Shown here piece after piece: positions 9,021-16,237 of a stretch of DNA of 64,000 nucleotides. Origin of the DNA: Spirochaetes bacterium GWB1_60_80 (GTDB lineage: Bacteria > Spirochaetota > Spirochaetia > Treponematales > UBA12059). Under the pieces are notes generated by a model. That model did not search any database. It was not told where the DNA came from and worked only from the letters and a program-made list of their open reading frames with translations. Within the stretch, counting starts at the first letter, position 1. The number at the start of each line of letters is the position of its first letter. The DNA lies in the NCBI GenBank assembly GCA_001829185.1, contig MIAR01000012.1, forward strand, positions 1 through 64,000. The letters are read 5' to 3'. Both the position numbers and the translations under genes were made by a program.

Positions 9021-10126
9021 AGCTGTTGGCGGGCCAGCCTGTCCGATGGGTCCAGGTCCAGTACGATGCGGAAAAAGCCGGCCGCATCAATCAGGCGACC
9101 TTGACGACGCGCCACCACGCCCAGGTTGGACAGGATCTTGACGTTGTCGGTCTCAAGGCGTAGCGCTTGTTCGAGGTGGCGACGACTATCATCCAGCCGA
9201 CCCAGTTCCAGCTCGCAGATCGCCAGCTCGTTGCAGATATCCACCTGGTCGCCGCCCAATTCCAGGGCCTTGGCAAAGGCCTCGGCGGCCGGACCAAAGG
9301 CGCACAGCCGGCGCTGCGCCCAGCCAGCCAGGAACCAACCGTTCCAGACGCCGGGGTCCAGCTCCACGAAACGGCGGGCCTTGTCTAAGCCATCGGCCTC
9401 ATGCCCCAGCCGGATGGCATCAAAAGCTTCCTTAAACAAGATATCGCGGTCGCGCCGCTCGCCTAACGTAGCGCTGATCTCGCGCGCCTTGGCCAACTTG
9501 GCCTCGTCATCACCGATATCCAGGTAAGCTTCGAACAGCTCGATGGCCCGATCGAAATTGCGTTGCTTGAGAAAGAAAAAGGCGGCGTTGAAACAGGCTT
9601 CCGGGGCCGGATCGTCGGCCGCCAATAAATTGCGGTAAATGGCAAAAGCCTTGTCGTGCACCGCCTCAGCCAACTCGGTCTTGCCGATCTTGTCCAACTC
9701 GTCAGCGCGATCCTCATGCAACACCGCCAGGTTGACGAAAGGCCAAGCCGACTCCGGCTGCAGGCCGCAGAGCGCCAGGAAAATTTCTTCGGCAATGTCG
9801 AATTCCTTATTGCGGGCATTAAGAATTCCGGCCTCGGACAGTTCATTAAAGATGCCTGGCTTGACGGCGAAAATAAAGCGGCGGTAATAGGCGGCGTGCT
9901 CATGCTCGCTCTGATAGGCCAGAAAGCGCAGCATGCCAGCCACCAGCATTTCCCAGCTCAAGTCGGCTAAGTCGGCCAGGTCGGCGACGTTCGCGGCGTT
10001 GCGCCCCAGCTCCACCGGCAGCGGTATGGCCGGGTCAACCAGGAAATCGCCAATCGGTCGGGCGAAACTGTCGGGAATCTTTATGAAAACGATATTGCCG
10101 GGTACTTTGGCTTCAGCTACCACCAT
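8990..10126 (-). CDS. Tetratricopeptide-repeat protein
   Basis: Protein of 378 residues with no signal peptide. The first 70 residues are unfamiliar and include a small in-frame 9-base triplication (ADL-ADL-ADL, 9962-9988). From about residue 75 on there are TPR-like helix pairs, such as PEACFNAAFFFLKQRNFDRAI and NVKILSNLGVVARRQGRLIDAA. TPRs mediate protein interactions, but the partner is unknown. AAGGAG (10130-10135) lies just upstream of TTG 10129 and ATG 10126. ATG is preferred, although GTG at 10123 would have better spacing. The C-terminus lies inside the 20-bp tandem repeat, so its last residues may vary between strains. Confidence 0.82.
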   Translation of the reverse strand: MVVAEAKVPGNIVFIKIPDSFARPIGDFLVDPAIPLPVELGRNAANVADLADLADLSWEMLVAGMLRFLAYQSEHEHAAYYRRFIFAVKPGIFNELSEAGILNARNKEFDIAEEIFLALCGLQPESAWPFVNLAVLHEDRADELDKIGKTELAEAVHDKAFAIYRNLLAADDPAPEACFNAAFFFLKQRNFDRAIELFEAYLDIGDDEAKLAKAREISATLGERRDRDILFKEAFDAIRLGHEADGLDKARRFVELDPGVWNGWFLAGWAQRRLCAFGPAAEAFAKALELGGDQVDICNELAICELELGRLDDSRRHLEQALRLETDNVKILSNLGVVARRQGRLIDAAGFFRIVLDLDPSDRLARQQLAELPAGASS

Positions 10127-10155
10127 CAACTCCTTGTCCGATGATCAACTTCCGA

Positions 10156-10184
10156 ATTGTACCTGAATCGCCGAACTTGGTCGA
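10156..10184 (-). promoter_or_regulatory. Probable promoter of the TPR gene
   Basis: On the minus strand TCGACC (10179-10184) is separated by 17 bases from TACAAT (10156-10161). Transcription from about 10149 gives a leader of about 22 bases carrying AAGGAG. Confidence 0.55.
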
Positions 10185-10238
10185 GCCAGGAAAAGACGGG
10201 AACTAGGTTATGCTGTCTTGAGAATAGGTCGGCCGACC

Positions 10239-11219
10239 TCAGCCGGATCGACCTGCCCTCGGGCCGGCCAGCCCGGTGGCGCTTGAGGCGCCGTTTTTGG
10301 GGGCGGGGGACGGCGCGGAATCAAGCTCCCCGACTTCGTCAAGCTCGGCAGCTTCCTTAGTAGCGGCAGCCGGCGTGGCGGCGGCCAGTTTAGCGCTGGC
10401 TGGAGCCTCGTCATCGGCCTTGCGGCGCAAAGGATTGTAATTGTTGATGTGCATTTTATAGCTCATCGGGGTGCTCGCCGGCTCAAATTGCAGGGCGATG
10501 GCCGTCAGGTCCTTGCGGCCTTCGACGTCTTCATAGCGCACCACCTTTGCGGGTATGTCGATGGTCTCGCGCGGTTCGTCGAAATCGACCCGGACGACGG
10601 CTTCCTTGCCCACCAGGAACTTAGCCAACCCGACGATAATCAGTTTGGTGCCACCGAAGGACAAATCGCGGATGATGCAACGCCGGGGCACGCCCTGGAT
10701 AAGGACCATCGCTTCCTTGTGCGGCAAATTGATCTTGCGCATAGCCTCAGCCGAGAGGATGATACGCTCGTCGCGTCGCCGGGCCGCGTTCATGTTGGCT
10801 TCGAGTATGGTGCCAATGATTTCCACAAAGTCATCCGGCGGACGCTGCGAATACTGGATGCTGATGAACTGCAGCGTCCCGTTGGACTGAACGTACGGCG
10901 CAAAGCCACTCGCCTTGGCCGACACGAAAAAGGATACCGGATCCTGTTTGTACGGTACTTTAAATGAGTAACGCAGGCTGATCAGGTTGTTGGACTTCGC
11001 GATTTTCTCGTTCAAGCCCGGCTTGGTAGTGGCCAGGACCTTGGCTCCCTCAAAGGAGCTGGAATAGACAACGCATGGCCATTGTTCACCCAGGCATTTA
11101 ATAAAGACATTCTGCGGTATCAGGCCGCTGGCCTTGGCCACCTCCTTGGTGAAGGTGACATCAATGCTGCGGTACGTGTTGTAGAGCAGATTGATTTGTT
11201 GGCTGGTGGCGCTAGACAT
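10239..11219 (-). CDS. PilZ-domain protein, likely c-di-GMP receptor
   Basis: Protein of 326 residues starting at ATG 11219. The reading frame is open further upstream, but a promoter lies inside that extension. An N-terminal YcgR-like domain (INLLYNTYRSIDVTFTKEV) is followed by a PilZ domain near residues 170-275 with RRRDER (the RxxxR part of the c-di-GMP motif) and DLSFGG (the D/NxSxxG part). Both binding motifs are therefore intact. The last about 50 residues are an Ala/Glu/Pro-rich tail. The N-terminus resembles treponemal PilZ proteins from memory, where they affect motility. There is no Shine-Dalgarno, so it is probably expressed as a leaderless mRNA. Confidence 0.86.
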   Translation of the reverse strand: MSSATSQQINLLYNTYRSIDVTFTKEVAKASGLIPQNVFIKCLGEQWPCVVYSSSFEGAKVLATTKPGLNEKIAKSNNLISLRYSFKVPYKQDPVSFFVSAKASGFAPYVQSNGTLQFISIQYSQRPPDDFVEIIGTILEANMNAARRRDERIILSAEAMRKINLPHKEAMVLIQGVPRRCIIRDLSFGGTKLIIVGLAKFLVGKEAVVRVDFDEPRETIDIPAKVVRYEDVEGRKDLTAIALQFEPASTPMSYKMHINNYNPLRRKADDEAPASAKLAAATPAAATKEAAELDEVGELDSAPSPAPKNGASSATGLAGPRAGRSG

Positions 11220-11229
11220 TGTAGAGATT

Positions 11230-11258
11230 ATTCTAGGAGAAATGCCGGCTTTGGTCAA
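11230..11258 (-). promoter_or_regulatory. Promoter abutting the pilZ start (leaderless)
   Basis: TTGACC (11253-11258) is separated by 17 bases from TAGAAT (11230-11235) on the minus strand. Only ten bases separate the -10 box from ATG 11219, so the transcript should begin about four bases before the start codon. No ribosome binding site is present. Confidence 0.75.
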
Positions 11259-11335
11259 TGATATAATCTGGCTAAAATATAAAGATAAAATACAGGCGCA
11301 AAGCGCATTCGAGCCGTTAATCGGCCGAGGTCTTA

Positions 11336-11364
11336 TTGACAAAGCAAATAGATTGGCCTATTTT
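11336..11364 (+). promoter_or_regulatory. Promoter of ornithine decarboxylase gene
   Basis: The perfect -35 box TTGACA (11336-11341) is separated by 17 bases from TATTTT (11359-11364). The leader of about 90 bases ends with AGAGAGG at 11448-11453. It faces away from the pilZ promoter about 80 bases to the left. Confidence 0.78.
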
Positions 11365-11462
11365 TAGCCCCAAACCGGCAAACGCGCCTCTCTGGCGGCG
11401 CGGCGGTCGAAGGCCACGGCGCACGCCTGACCATCATGATACCAGCAAGAGAGGTAGCTGCA

Positions 11463-12635
11463 ATGAAAGAAGAGTATCAGTTTCCACTGGAAGACTACAT
11501 GTCTTCCGAGCGCTTTAAACGCATCAAGCGCTTTGCCGAGGACAAACCGACCCCGTGCCTGATTCTGGAAACTGACATCGTAAAAGCCAAATTTGAAGAG
11601 TTGCGCATGCACCTGCCCTTCGCTAAGATATTTTACGCGGTCAAGGCCAATCCGCACGACGAGATCGTCACCCTCTTGCACCGCCTGGGCTCGAATTTCG
11701 ATGTAGCCACCCGTTATGAACTCGACCAGCTACTCCGGCTGGGCGTCGAGCCGGACCGCATGAGTTTTGGCAATACCATCAAGAAAGAACGCGATATCGC
11801 CTACTTTTACGACAAGGGCGTCCGGCTCTTTGCCACTGACAGCTTCGAGGACGTCGACAAGCTGGCCCGGGCGGCTCCCAAGGCCAAGGTCTTCTTCCGC
11901 ATTTTAACCGAGGGCTTGGGCGCCGACTGGCCCCTGTCCAAGAAATTCGGCTGCCACCCGGAAATGACGCGCAACCTGATGCTCCACGCCCGCGACCTGG
12001 GTCTGGAACCCTACGGCCTGTCGTTCCACGTCGGCAGCCAGCAGCGCGACATCGGCCAGTGGTCGACGGCTCTCGGGTCGGTCGGCAGCCTGTTCAGCTG
12101 GGCCGAGGACCACGGTATCAAGCTCAAGATGGTAAACATGGGCGGCGGCTTCCCGGCCAACTACACCGACCCGACTAATCCCATTGAGCACTATGCTGGT
12201 GACATCACCAGCTACCTCAAGAATTTCTTCGGCGAACAATTGCCGGAAATTATCATCGAGCCGGGCCGCTCGATCACCGGCGACTGCGGCGTCATCGTCA
12301 CCGAGGTGGTCAATATCGCCAAGAAAAGCGCCCATGACCTGTACCATTGGGTGTTTTTCGACATCGGCAAATTCGGCGGCCTGATCGAGACCCTGGACGA
12401 GGCCATCAAGTACCCGATCTACTTCGAGCGTTCCGGCCCGTCGCTGGACATCATCCTGGCCGGTCCAACCTGCGACAGCATGGACATCCTCTACGAAAAA
12501 CACAGCTACGAAATGCCGGCCGGCACCAAAATCGGCGAACGAGCCTTCATCCTCACCACCGGCGCTTATACCCAGAGCTACAGCTCCATCTATTTCAACG
12601 GCTTCCCGCCGCTTTCGGCCTATATCCTGAAATAA
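11463..12635 (+). CDS. Ornithine (or lysine/ornithine) decarboxylase, fold III
   Basis: PLP-dependent decarboxylase of 390 residues in the eukaryote-like ODC family (alanine-racemase fold). The PLP lysine is Lys61 in FYAVKANP. Further motifs are FHVGSQQ, GGGFP (phosphate loop), EPGR, and GPTCDSMD, whose Cys339-Asp pair donates to the active site of the partner subunit and marks ODC rather than diaminopimelate decarboxylase. The product should be putrescine, the first polyamine step, in the cytoplasm. The ATG at 11463 has AGAGAGG nine bases upstream. An in-frame ATG at 11436 lacks a binding site. It has its own promoter and terminator. No antizyme-like or spermidine synthase gene is adjacent. 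Confidence 0.9.
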   Translation: MKEEYQFPLEDYMSSERFKRIKRFAEDKPTPCLILETDIVKAKFEELRMHLPFAKIFYAVKANPHDEIVTLLHRLGSNFDVATRYELDQLLRLGVEPDRMSFGNTIKKERDIAYFYDKGVRLFATDSFEDVDKLARAAPKAKVFFRILTEGLGADWPLSKKFGCHPEMTRNLMLHARDLGLEPYGLSFHVGSQQRDIGQWSTALGSVGSLFSWAEDHGIKLKMVNMGGGFPANYTDPTNPIEHYAGDITSYLKNFFGEQLPEIIIEPGRSITGDCGVIVTEVVNIAKKSAHDLYHWVFFDIGKFGGLIETLDEAIKYPIYFERSGPSLDIILAGPTCDSMDILYEKHSYEMPAGTKIGERAFILTTGAYTQSYSSIYFNGFPPLSAYILK

Positions 12636-12668
12636 AACCGCTTGGACGGAACGTCCGCCTTCCGAAAT

Positions 12669-12713
12669 GGCTGATGCCCGGCGACTGCGCGGGTACATCA
12701 GCCTTGTTTTTTT
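12669..12713 (+). terminator. Rho-independent terminator of the decarboxylase gene
   Basis: The stem GGCTGATG (12669-12676) pairs with CATCAGCC (12696-12703), with CCCG/CGGG pairing inside. It is followed by TTGTTTTTTT. Confidence 0.93.
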
Positions 12714-12732
12714 GGCCGATTATCGCTATTTT
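12704..12732 (+). promoter_or_regulatory. Possible promoter of clpS, overlapping the terminator tail
   Basis: TTGTTT (12704-12709) is 17 bases from TATTTT (12727-12732), and the -35 box lies in the T run of the preceding terminator. The -10 box ends eight bases before the GTG at 12741. No Shine-Dalgarno precedes clpS, so this could be another leaderless start. Confidence 0.5.
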
Positions 12733-12734
12733 AT

Positions 12735-13052
12735 GTGGTTGTGAGCATCGATACCATCATTTTGAACGATACTGTCCTTGATGAGGACCTAGACACCAGC
12801 GAGCCCGACGAATACCGGGTCATCCTGTTAAACGACGATTTCACCACCATGGATTTCGTCGTGGCCGTGCTGATGTCGGTTTTTCACAAGAACATCATCG
12901 AGTCGACCAAGATCATGCTCGATGTCCACAAGAAGGGTCGTGGCGTCGTTGGCGCCTACACCTACGACATCGCGCTCACGAAAATAAACCGGGTTCATTC
13001 TCTGGCCAAAGAGAATGGATTTCCCCTCAAGTGCATCATGGAGAAGATCTGA
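12735..13052 (+). CDS. clpS: ATP-dependent Clp protease adaptor ClpS
   Basis: N-recognin adaptor of 105 residues that delivers proteins with destabilising N-terminal residues to ClpAP. The conserved core is present: YRVILLNDDFTTMDFVV (substrate pocket, ClpA contact) and VHKKGRGVVGAYTYDIA. The start is uncertain. GTG 12735 gives this length, GTG 12741 is two codons later and fits a promoter eight bases away, and there is no ATG before the core. It lies four bases upstream of clpA, so the two are co-expressed. Confidence 0.94.
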   Translation: MVVSIDTIILNDTVLDEDLDTSEPDEYRVILLNDDFTTMDFVVAVLMSVFHKNIIESTKIMLDVHKKGRGVVGAYTYDIALTKINRVHSLAKENGFPLKCIMEKI

Positions 13053-13056
13053 CAAT

Positions 13057-15381
13057 ATGAAGGTGAGCAAACTGGTCCAGGCGATTTTCAACGCCGCCTA
13101 TAATGAAGCCAAGCTGAAGGGTCACGAATACCTGACCCCGGAGCACATCCTCTATGCCTCGCTGTCCTTCGACCCGGTGCGCGCCATCCTGCTGGCCTGC
13201 GACGCCGACATCGAACACATCAAGTTGGGCATGGAAAGCTACTTTGAGCAGAAAATTCCGGCCGTCAAGGATCAGGAGCCAATTCAAACCGCCGGCTTCC
13301 AGAGCGTCATCGAGCGGGCCATCGGCCAATCGCAGAACGCCGGCAAGAAAGAAGTCGGCGTTTCGGAGCTGATCGTCTCCCTGTTCGACGAGGAACGCAA
13401 TTACTCGGCCTACTACATGCGCAAGTCCGGCATCAACCGGCTGCACCTGCTGGAAGTCATCTCGCACGGCGACCTGGCCGACAGCAATTATAGCGAAAAC
13501 AATGCCGCCGAGGGTGAAGGCGAATCCGAAAATAGCCCCGGCGCCGAGTTGCCACCTTTCTCCGACCCCGAAGAACCCGGACCGGAACTCCGGCAGCGCG
13601 GTACGGCCCCCCGGGCCGGCGCCCTAGAGAAGTTTACCACCAACCTCAGCAAGTTGGCCGAGGAAGGCAAGCTGGAACCGGTCATCGGCCGCGAAATCGA
13701 GATCGAGCGCACTATCCAGGTACTGTGCCGCCGGCTCAAGAACAACCCGATCCACGTCGGCGACGCCGGCGTCGGCAAGACCGCCATCACCGAGGGGCTG
13801 GCCCAACGCATCGTAGCCGGGCTGGTGCCGCCGCGACTGCAGGGCTTCACCATCTTCAGCCTGGACATGGGCGCCCTTTTGGCCGGCACCAAGTTCCGCG
13901 GCGATTTTGAGGAACGCATCAAGCGCGTGGTCGACGAGCTCCTTAAAAAGGAGAAGGCCATCCTGTTCATCGACGAAATCCACTCCATCGTCGGCGCCGG
14001 CGCCGTGTCCTCCGGGTCGATGGACGCCTCCAACCTGCTCAAGCCGGCCTTGACTTCCGGCAAACTGCGCTGTATCGGCTCCACCACCTACGACGAGTAC
14101 AACAAGTTCTTCGACAAGGACCGCGCCCTGTCGCGCCGCTTCCAAAAGATCGATATCGTCGAGCCGACCGTCGCCGAGGCCGTCGAAATCCTCAAGGGCC
14201 TGCAGTCCAAATACGAAGAATACCACAATGTCAAATACTTGCCCGACACCCTGGAACTGAGCGTGGCCCTGTCCAGCCAGTACATCAACGAGCGCCGCTT
14301 GCCGGACAAGGCCATCGACGTCATCGACGAGGCCGGCGCCTTCGCCCGCATCAAGGCCTATAAGGCCGGCAACGACAACGCCGGTACCCTGGATATTGGC
14401 CGACCCGAGATCGAGACGGTGGTGGCGCGCATGGCCCGCATCCCGGAAAAATCGGTGCACCAGGACGAGCGCGCTCGCCTGGGCCGCCTGGAACTTGATC
14501 TGCGCCAGGCCGTCTTCGGCCAGGACGACGCCATCGCGGCCGTGGTCAAGGCCGTCAAGCGCAGCCGGGCCGGCTTCCGCGCCGCCAACAAACCGGTGGC
14601 CAACTTCCTATTCGTCGGCCCGACCGGCGTCGGCAAGACCGAGCTGTCACGCCAGCTGGCTGAAACCCTGGGCATCGCCCTGCACCGCTTCGACATGAGC
14701 GAGTACCAGGAAAAGCACACCGTCTCGCGCCTGATCGGCTCGCCACCCGGCTACGTTGGCTACGAGGAAGGCGGCCTGCTGACCGACGCTATCCGCAAGA
14801 CGCCGCACGCCGTGGTGCTGCTCGACGAGATCGAGAAGGCCCATCCGGACATCTACAACATCCTCTTGCAGATCATGGACTACGCCACCCTGACCGACAA
14901 CCAGGGTCGCAAGGCCGATTTCCGCAACGTGGTGCTAATCATGACCAGTAACGCCGGCGCCCGCGATATCGGCAAGGCCATGATCGGCTTTGGCGAGCGC
15001 GCCCAGACCGAAGCGGCCATCGACGATGCCATTAAAAAAGCCTTTACGCCCGAATTCCGCAACCGCCTGGACGCCGTGGTACGCTTCGGCCGCCTACCGC
15101 GCGACATCATCGAACGCATCGTAGTCAAAGCCATCGACGAGTTCCGCCTGCAGCTGGCCGAAAAGAAGGTAACGCTCGACGTGACTCAGGAGTGCGTCGC
15201 CAAACTGGCCGACCTCGGCTACAGCGATGAGTTCGGCGCCCGCAACGTCAACCGGGTGGTGGAAGACCGAATCAAGAGCTGGTTCGTGGACGAGGTGCTC
15301 TTCGGACGCCTCAAGGACGGCGGCAAGGCGCTAGCCAGCCTAGTCGGCGATACTATCCAGCTGGATGTCGTTCAAGCCTAA
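13057..15381 (+). CDS. clpA: ATP-dependent Clp protease ATPase subunit ClpA
   Basis: AAA+ unfoldase of 774 residues. It has an N-domain (1-145), an acidic Glu/Ser/Pro-rich linker (about 150-185), D1 with Walker A GDAGVGKT and Walker B ILFIDE, and D2 with GPTGVGKT and VVLLDE. No ClpB-like coiled middle domain is seen, which with the clpS neighbour makes it ClpA. It unfolds substrates for ClpP, and clpP is not in the window. The ATG at 13057 is chosen because the protein there matches the family N-terminus (MKVSKLVQAIFNAAYNEA). GGAG lies at 13040-13043. Confidence 0.95.
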   Translation: MKVSKLVQAIFNAAYNEAKLKGHEYLTPEHILYASLSFDPVRAILLACDADIEHIKLGMESYFEQKIPAVKDQEPIQTAGFQSVIERAIGQSQNAGKKEVGVSELIVSLFDEERNYSAYYMRKSGINRLHLLEVISHGDLADSNYSENNAAEGEGESENSPGAELPPFSDPEEPGPELRQRGTAPRAGALEKFTTNLSKLAEEGKLEPVIGREIEIERTIQVLCRRLKNNPIHVGDAGVGKTAITEGLAQRIVAGLVPPRLQGFTIFSLDMGALLAGTKFRGDFEERIKRVVDELLKKEKAILFIDEIHSIVGAGAVSSGSMDASNLLKPALTSGKLRCIGSTTYDEYNKFFDKDRALSRRFQKIDIVEPTVAEAVEILKGLQSKYEEYHNVKYLPDTLELSVALSSQYINERRLPDKAIDVIDEAGAFARIKAYKAGNDNAGTLDIGRPEIETVVARMARIPEKSVHQDERARLGRLELDLRQAVFGQDDAIAAVVKAVKRSRAGFRAANKPVANFLFVGPTGVGKTELSRQLAETLGIALHRFDMSEYQEKHTVSRLIGSPPGYVGYEEGGLLTDAIRKTPHAVVLLDEIEKAHPDIYNILLQIMDYATLTDNQGRKADFRNVVLIMTSNAGARDIGKAMIGFGERAQTEAAIDDAIKKAFTPEFRNRLDAVVRFGRLPRDIIERIVVKAIDEFRLQLAEKKVTLDVTQECVAKLADLGYSDEFGARNVNRVVEDRIKSWFVDEVLFGRLKDGGKALASLVGDTIQLDVVQA

Positions 15382-16144
15382 GCGGCCGGGGCGGTCCGAT
15401 CCGGGCTTTCCCTGGCTGAAGGCCGGCAGCCGATTCCAGTTTCCGCCACTGGCCACCGCCACCCCCGACGGCATCCTGTGCATCGGCGGCAACTTGTCGC
15501 CGGGTATGCTGCTGTCGGCCTACGCCCAGGGCATCTTCCCGTGGTTTAACGACGAAGATCCGCTGCTGTGGTGGAGCCCCGACCCGCGTTTCATCGTCGA
15601 CCCGACACAAACCCACCTGTCCGGCACCATGCGCAAGCTTTTACGCAAACAACCCTTCCATCTGACCCTGGATACGGCCTTCGACCGAGTTATAAGCGCC
15701 TGCGCCACCCGCGCCCGACCCGGTCAGCAGGGCACCTGGATCTGCCAAGACATGATACAGGCTTACCACGAATTGCACCGGCTCGGTTATGCCCACTCGG
15801 CTGAAGCCTGGCAAGGCGAGCACTTGGTCGGCGGCCTGTACGGCATCAACCTGGGCATGGCCTTTTTCGGCGAGTCGATGTTCAGCCTGGCGGACGATGC
15901 CTCCAAGGCGGTTTTCTTGCCCCTGGCCTGGTGGCTGGCCGAGCGCGGTTTCCGCCTGATCGACAGTCAAGTCCACACCGACCATGTCGAGAGCCTGGGC
16001 GGCTTTGCCGTCAGCCGGGCCGAGTACCTGCTGCGCCTCCAGACTTGCCTGACTGAACCAACCCAGCCAGGCAACTGGTCGGCTCAATGGCCGGAGTATC
16101 CGTATTCAGCCCGCTACCGGACGCTTTTGACCAAAACCGGCTGA
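15365..16144 (+). CDS. aat: Leucyl/phenylalanyl-tRNA--protein transferase
   Basis: Aat transfers Leu or Phe from tRNA to N-terminal Lys/Arg of proteins, making them ClpS substrates. At 259 residues it is slightly longer than usual. Conserved features are GIFPWF, LLWWSPDPR, EAWQGEHLVGGLYG, FFGESMFS, ASK and DSQVHTDHVESLG. It overlaps the end of clpA by 17 bases in another frame, so all three N-degron components sit in one transcript. No separate Shine-Dalgarno is needed if translation is coupled. Confidence 0.94.
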   Translation: MSFKPKRPGRSDPGFPWLKAGSRFQFPPLATATPDGILCIGGNLSPGMLLSAYAQGIFPWFNDEDPLLWWSPDPRFIVDPTQTHLSGTMRKLLRKQPFHLTLDTAFDRVISACATRARPGQQGTWICQDMIQAYHELHRLGYAHSAEAWQGEHLVGGLYGINLGMAFFGESMFSLADDASKAVFLPLAWWLAERGFRLIDSQVHTDHVESLGGFAVSRAEYLLRLQTCLTEPTQPGNWSAQWPEYPYSARYRTLLTKTG

Positions 16145-16151
16145 AATTTGC

Positions 16152-16180
16152 TTGCCGCTCCAAACAAATTCCAGTAAAAT
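16152..16180 (+). promoter_or_regulatory. Promoter of the acyl-CoA ligase gene
   Basis: TTGCCG (16152-16157) is 17 bases from TAAAAT (16175-16180). It lies just after the aat stop and 58 bases before the ligase ATG, which has AGGAG at 16227-16231. Confidence 0.7.
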
Positions 16181-16237
16181 GTAAAAATAAACTCCCGGCC
16201 CGCAGCGGGACCGCCAAGTTCATGACAGGAGAACACC

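Noticed and set aside
7528-9090. A 520-codon minus-strand open frame opposite fprA
   Set aside because: It lies over the conserved flavo-diiron gene and contains no known motif. The plus-strand gene has a promoter and a ribosome site.
11371-11462. Riboswitch or polyamine-controlled leader before the ornithine decarboxylase gene
   Set aside because: The leader is about 90 bases, but I see no conserved aptamer pattern or terminator. GC-rich weak hairpins are not enough.
11436-11463. ATG 11436 as the start of the decarboxylase
   Set aside because: No Shine-Dalgarno precedes it, while AGAGAGG is well placed for ATG 11463.
11463-12635. Diaminopimelate or carboxynorspermidine decarboxylase as identity
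   Set aside because: GPTCDSMD and FHVGSQQ with EPGR match the ornithine decarboxylase pattern better, though lysine specificity is not excluded.
16142-16237. A small gene between aat and the acyl-CoA ligase
   Set aside because: The short frames there overlap the promoter and ribosome site of the ligase, and none has a motif or its own start signal.
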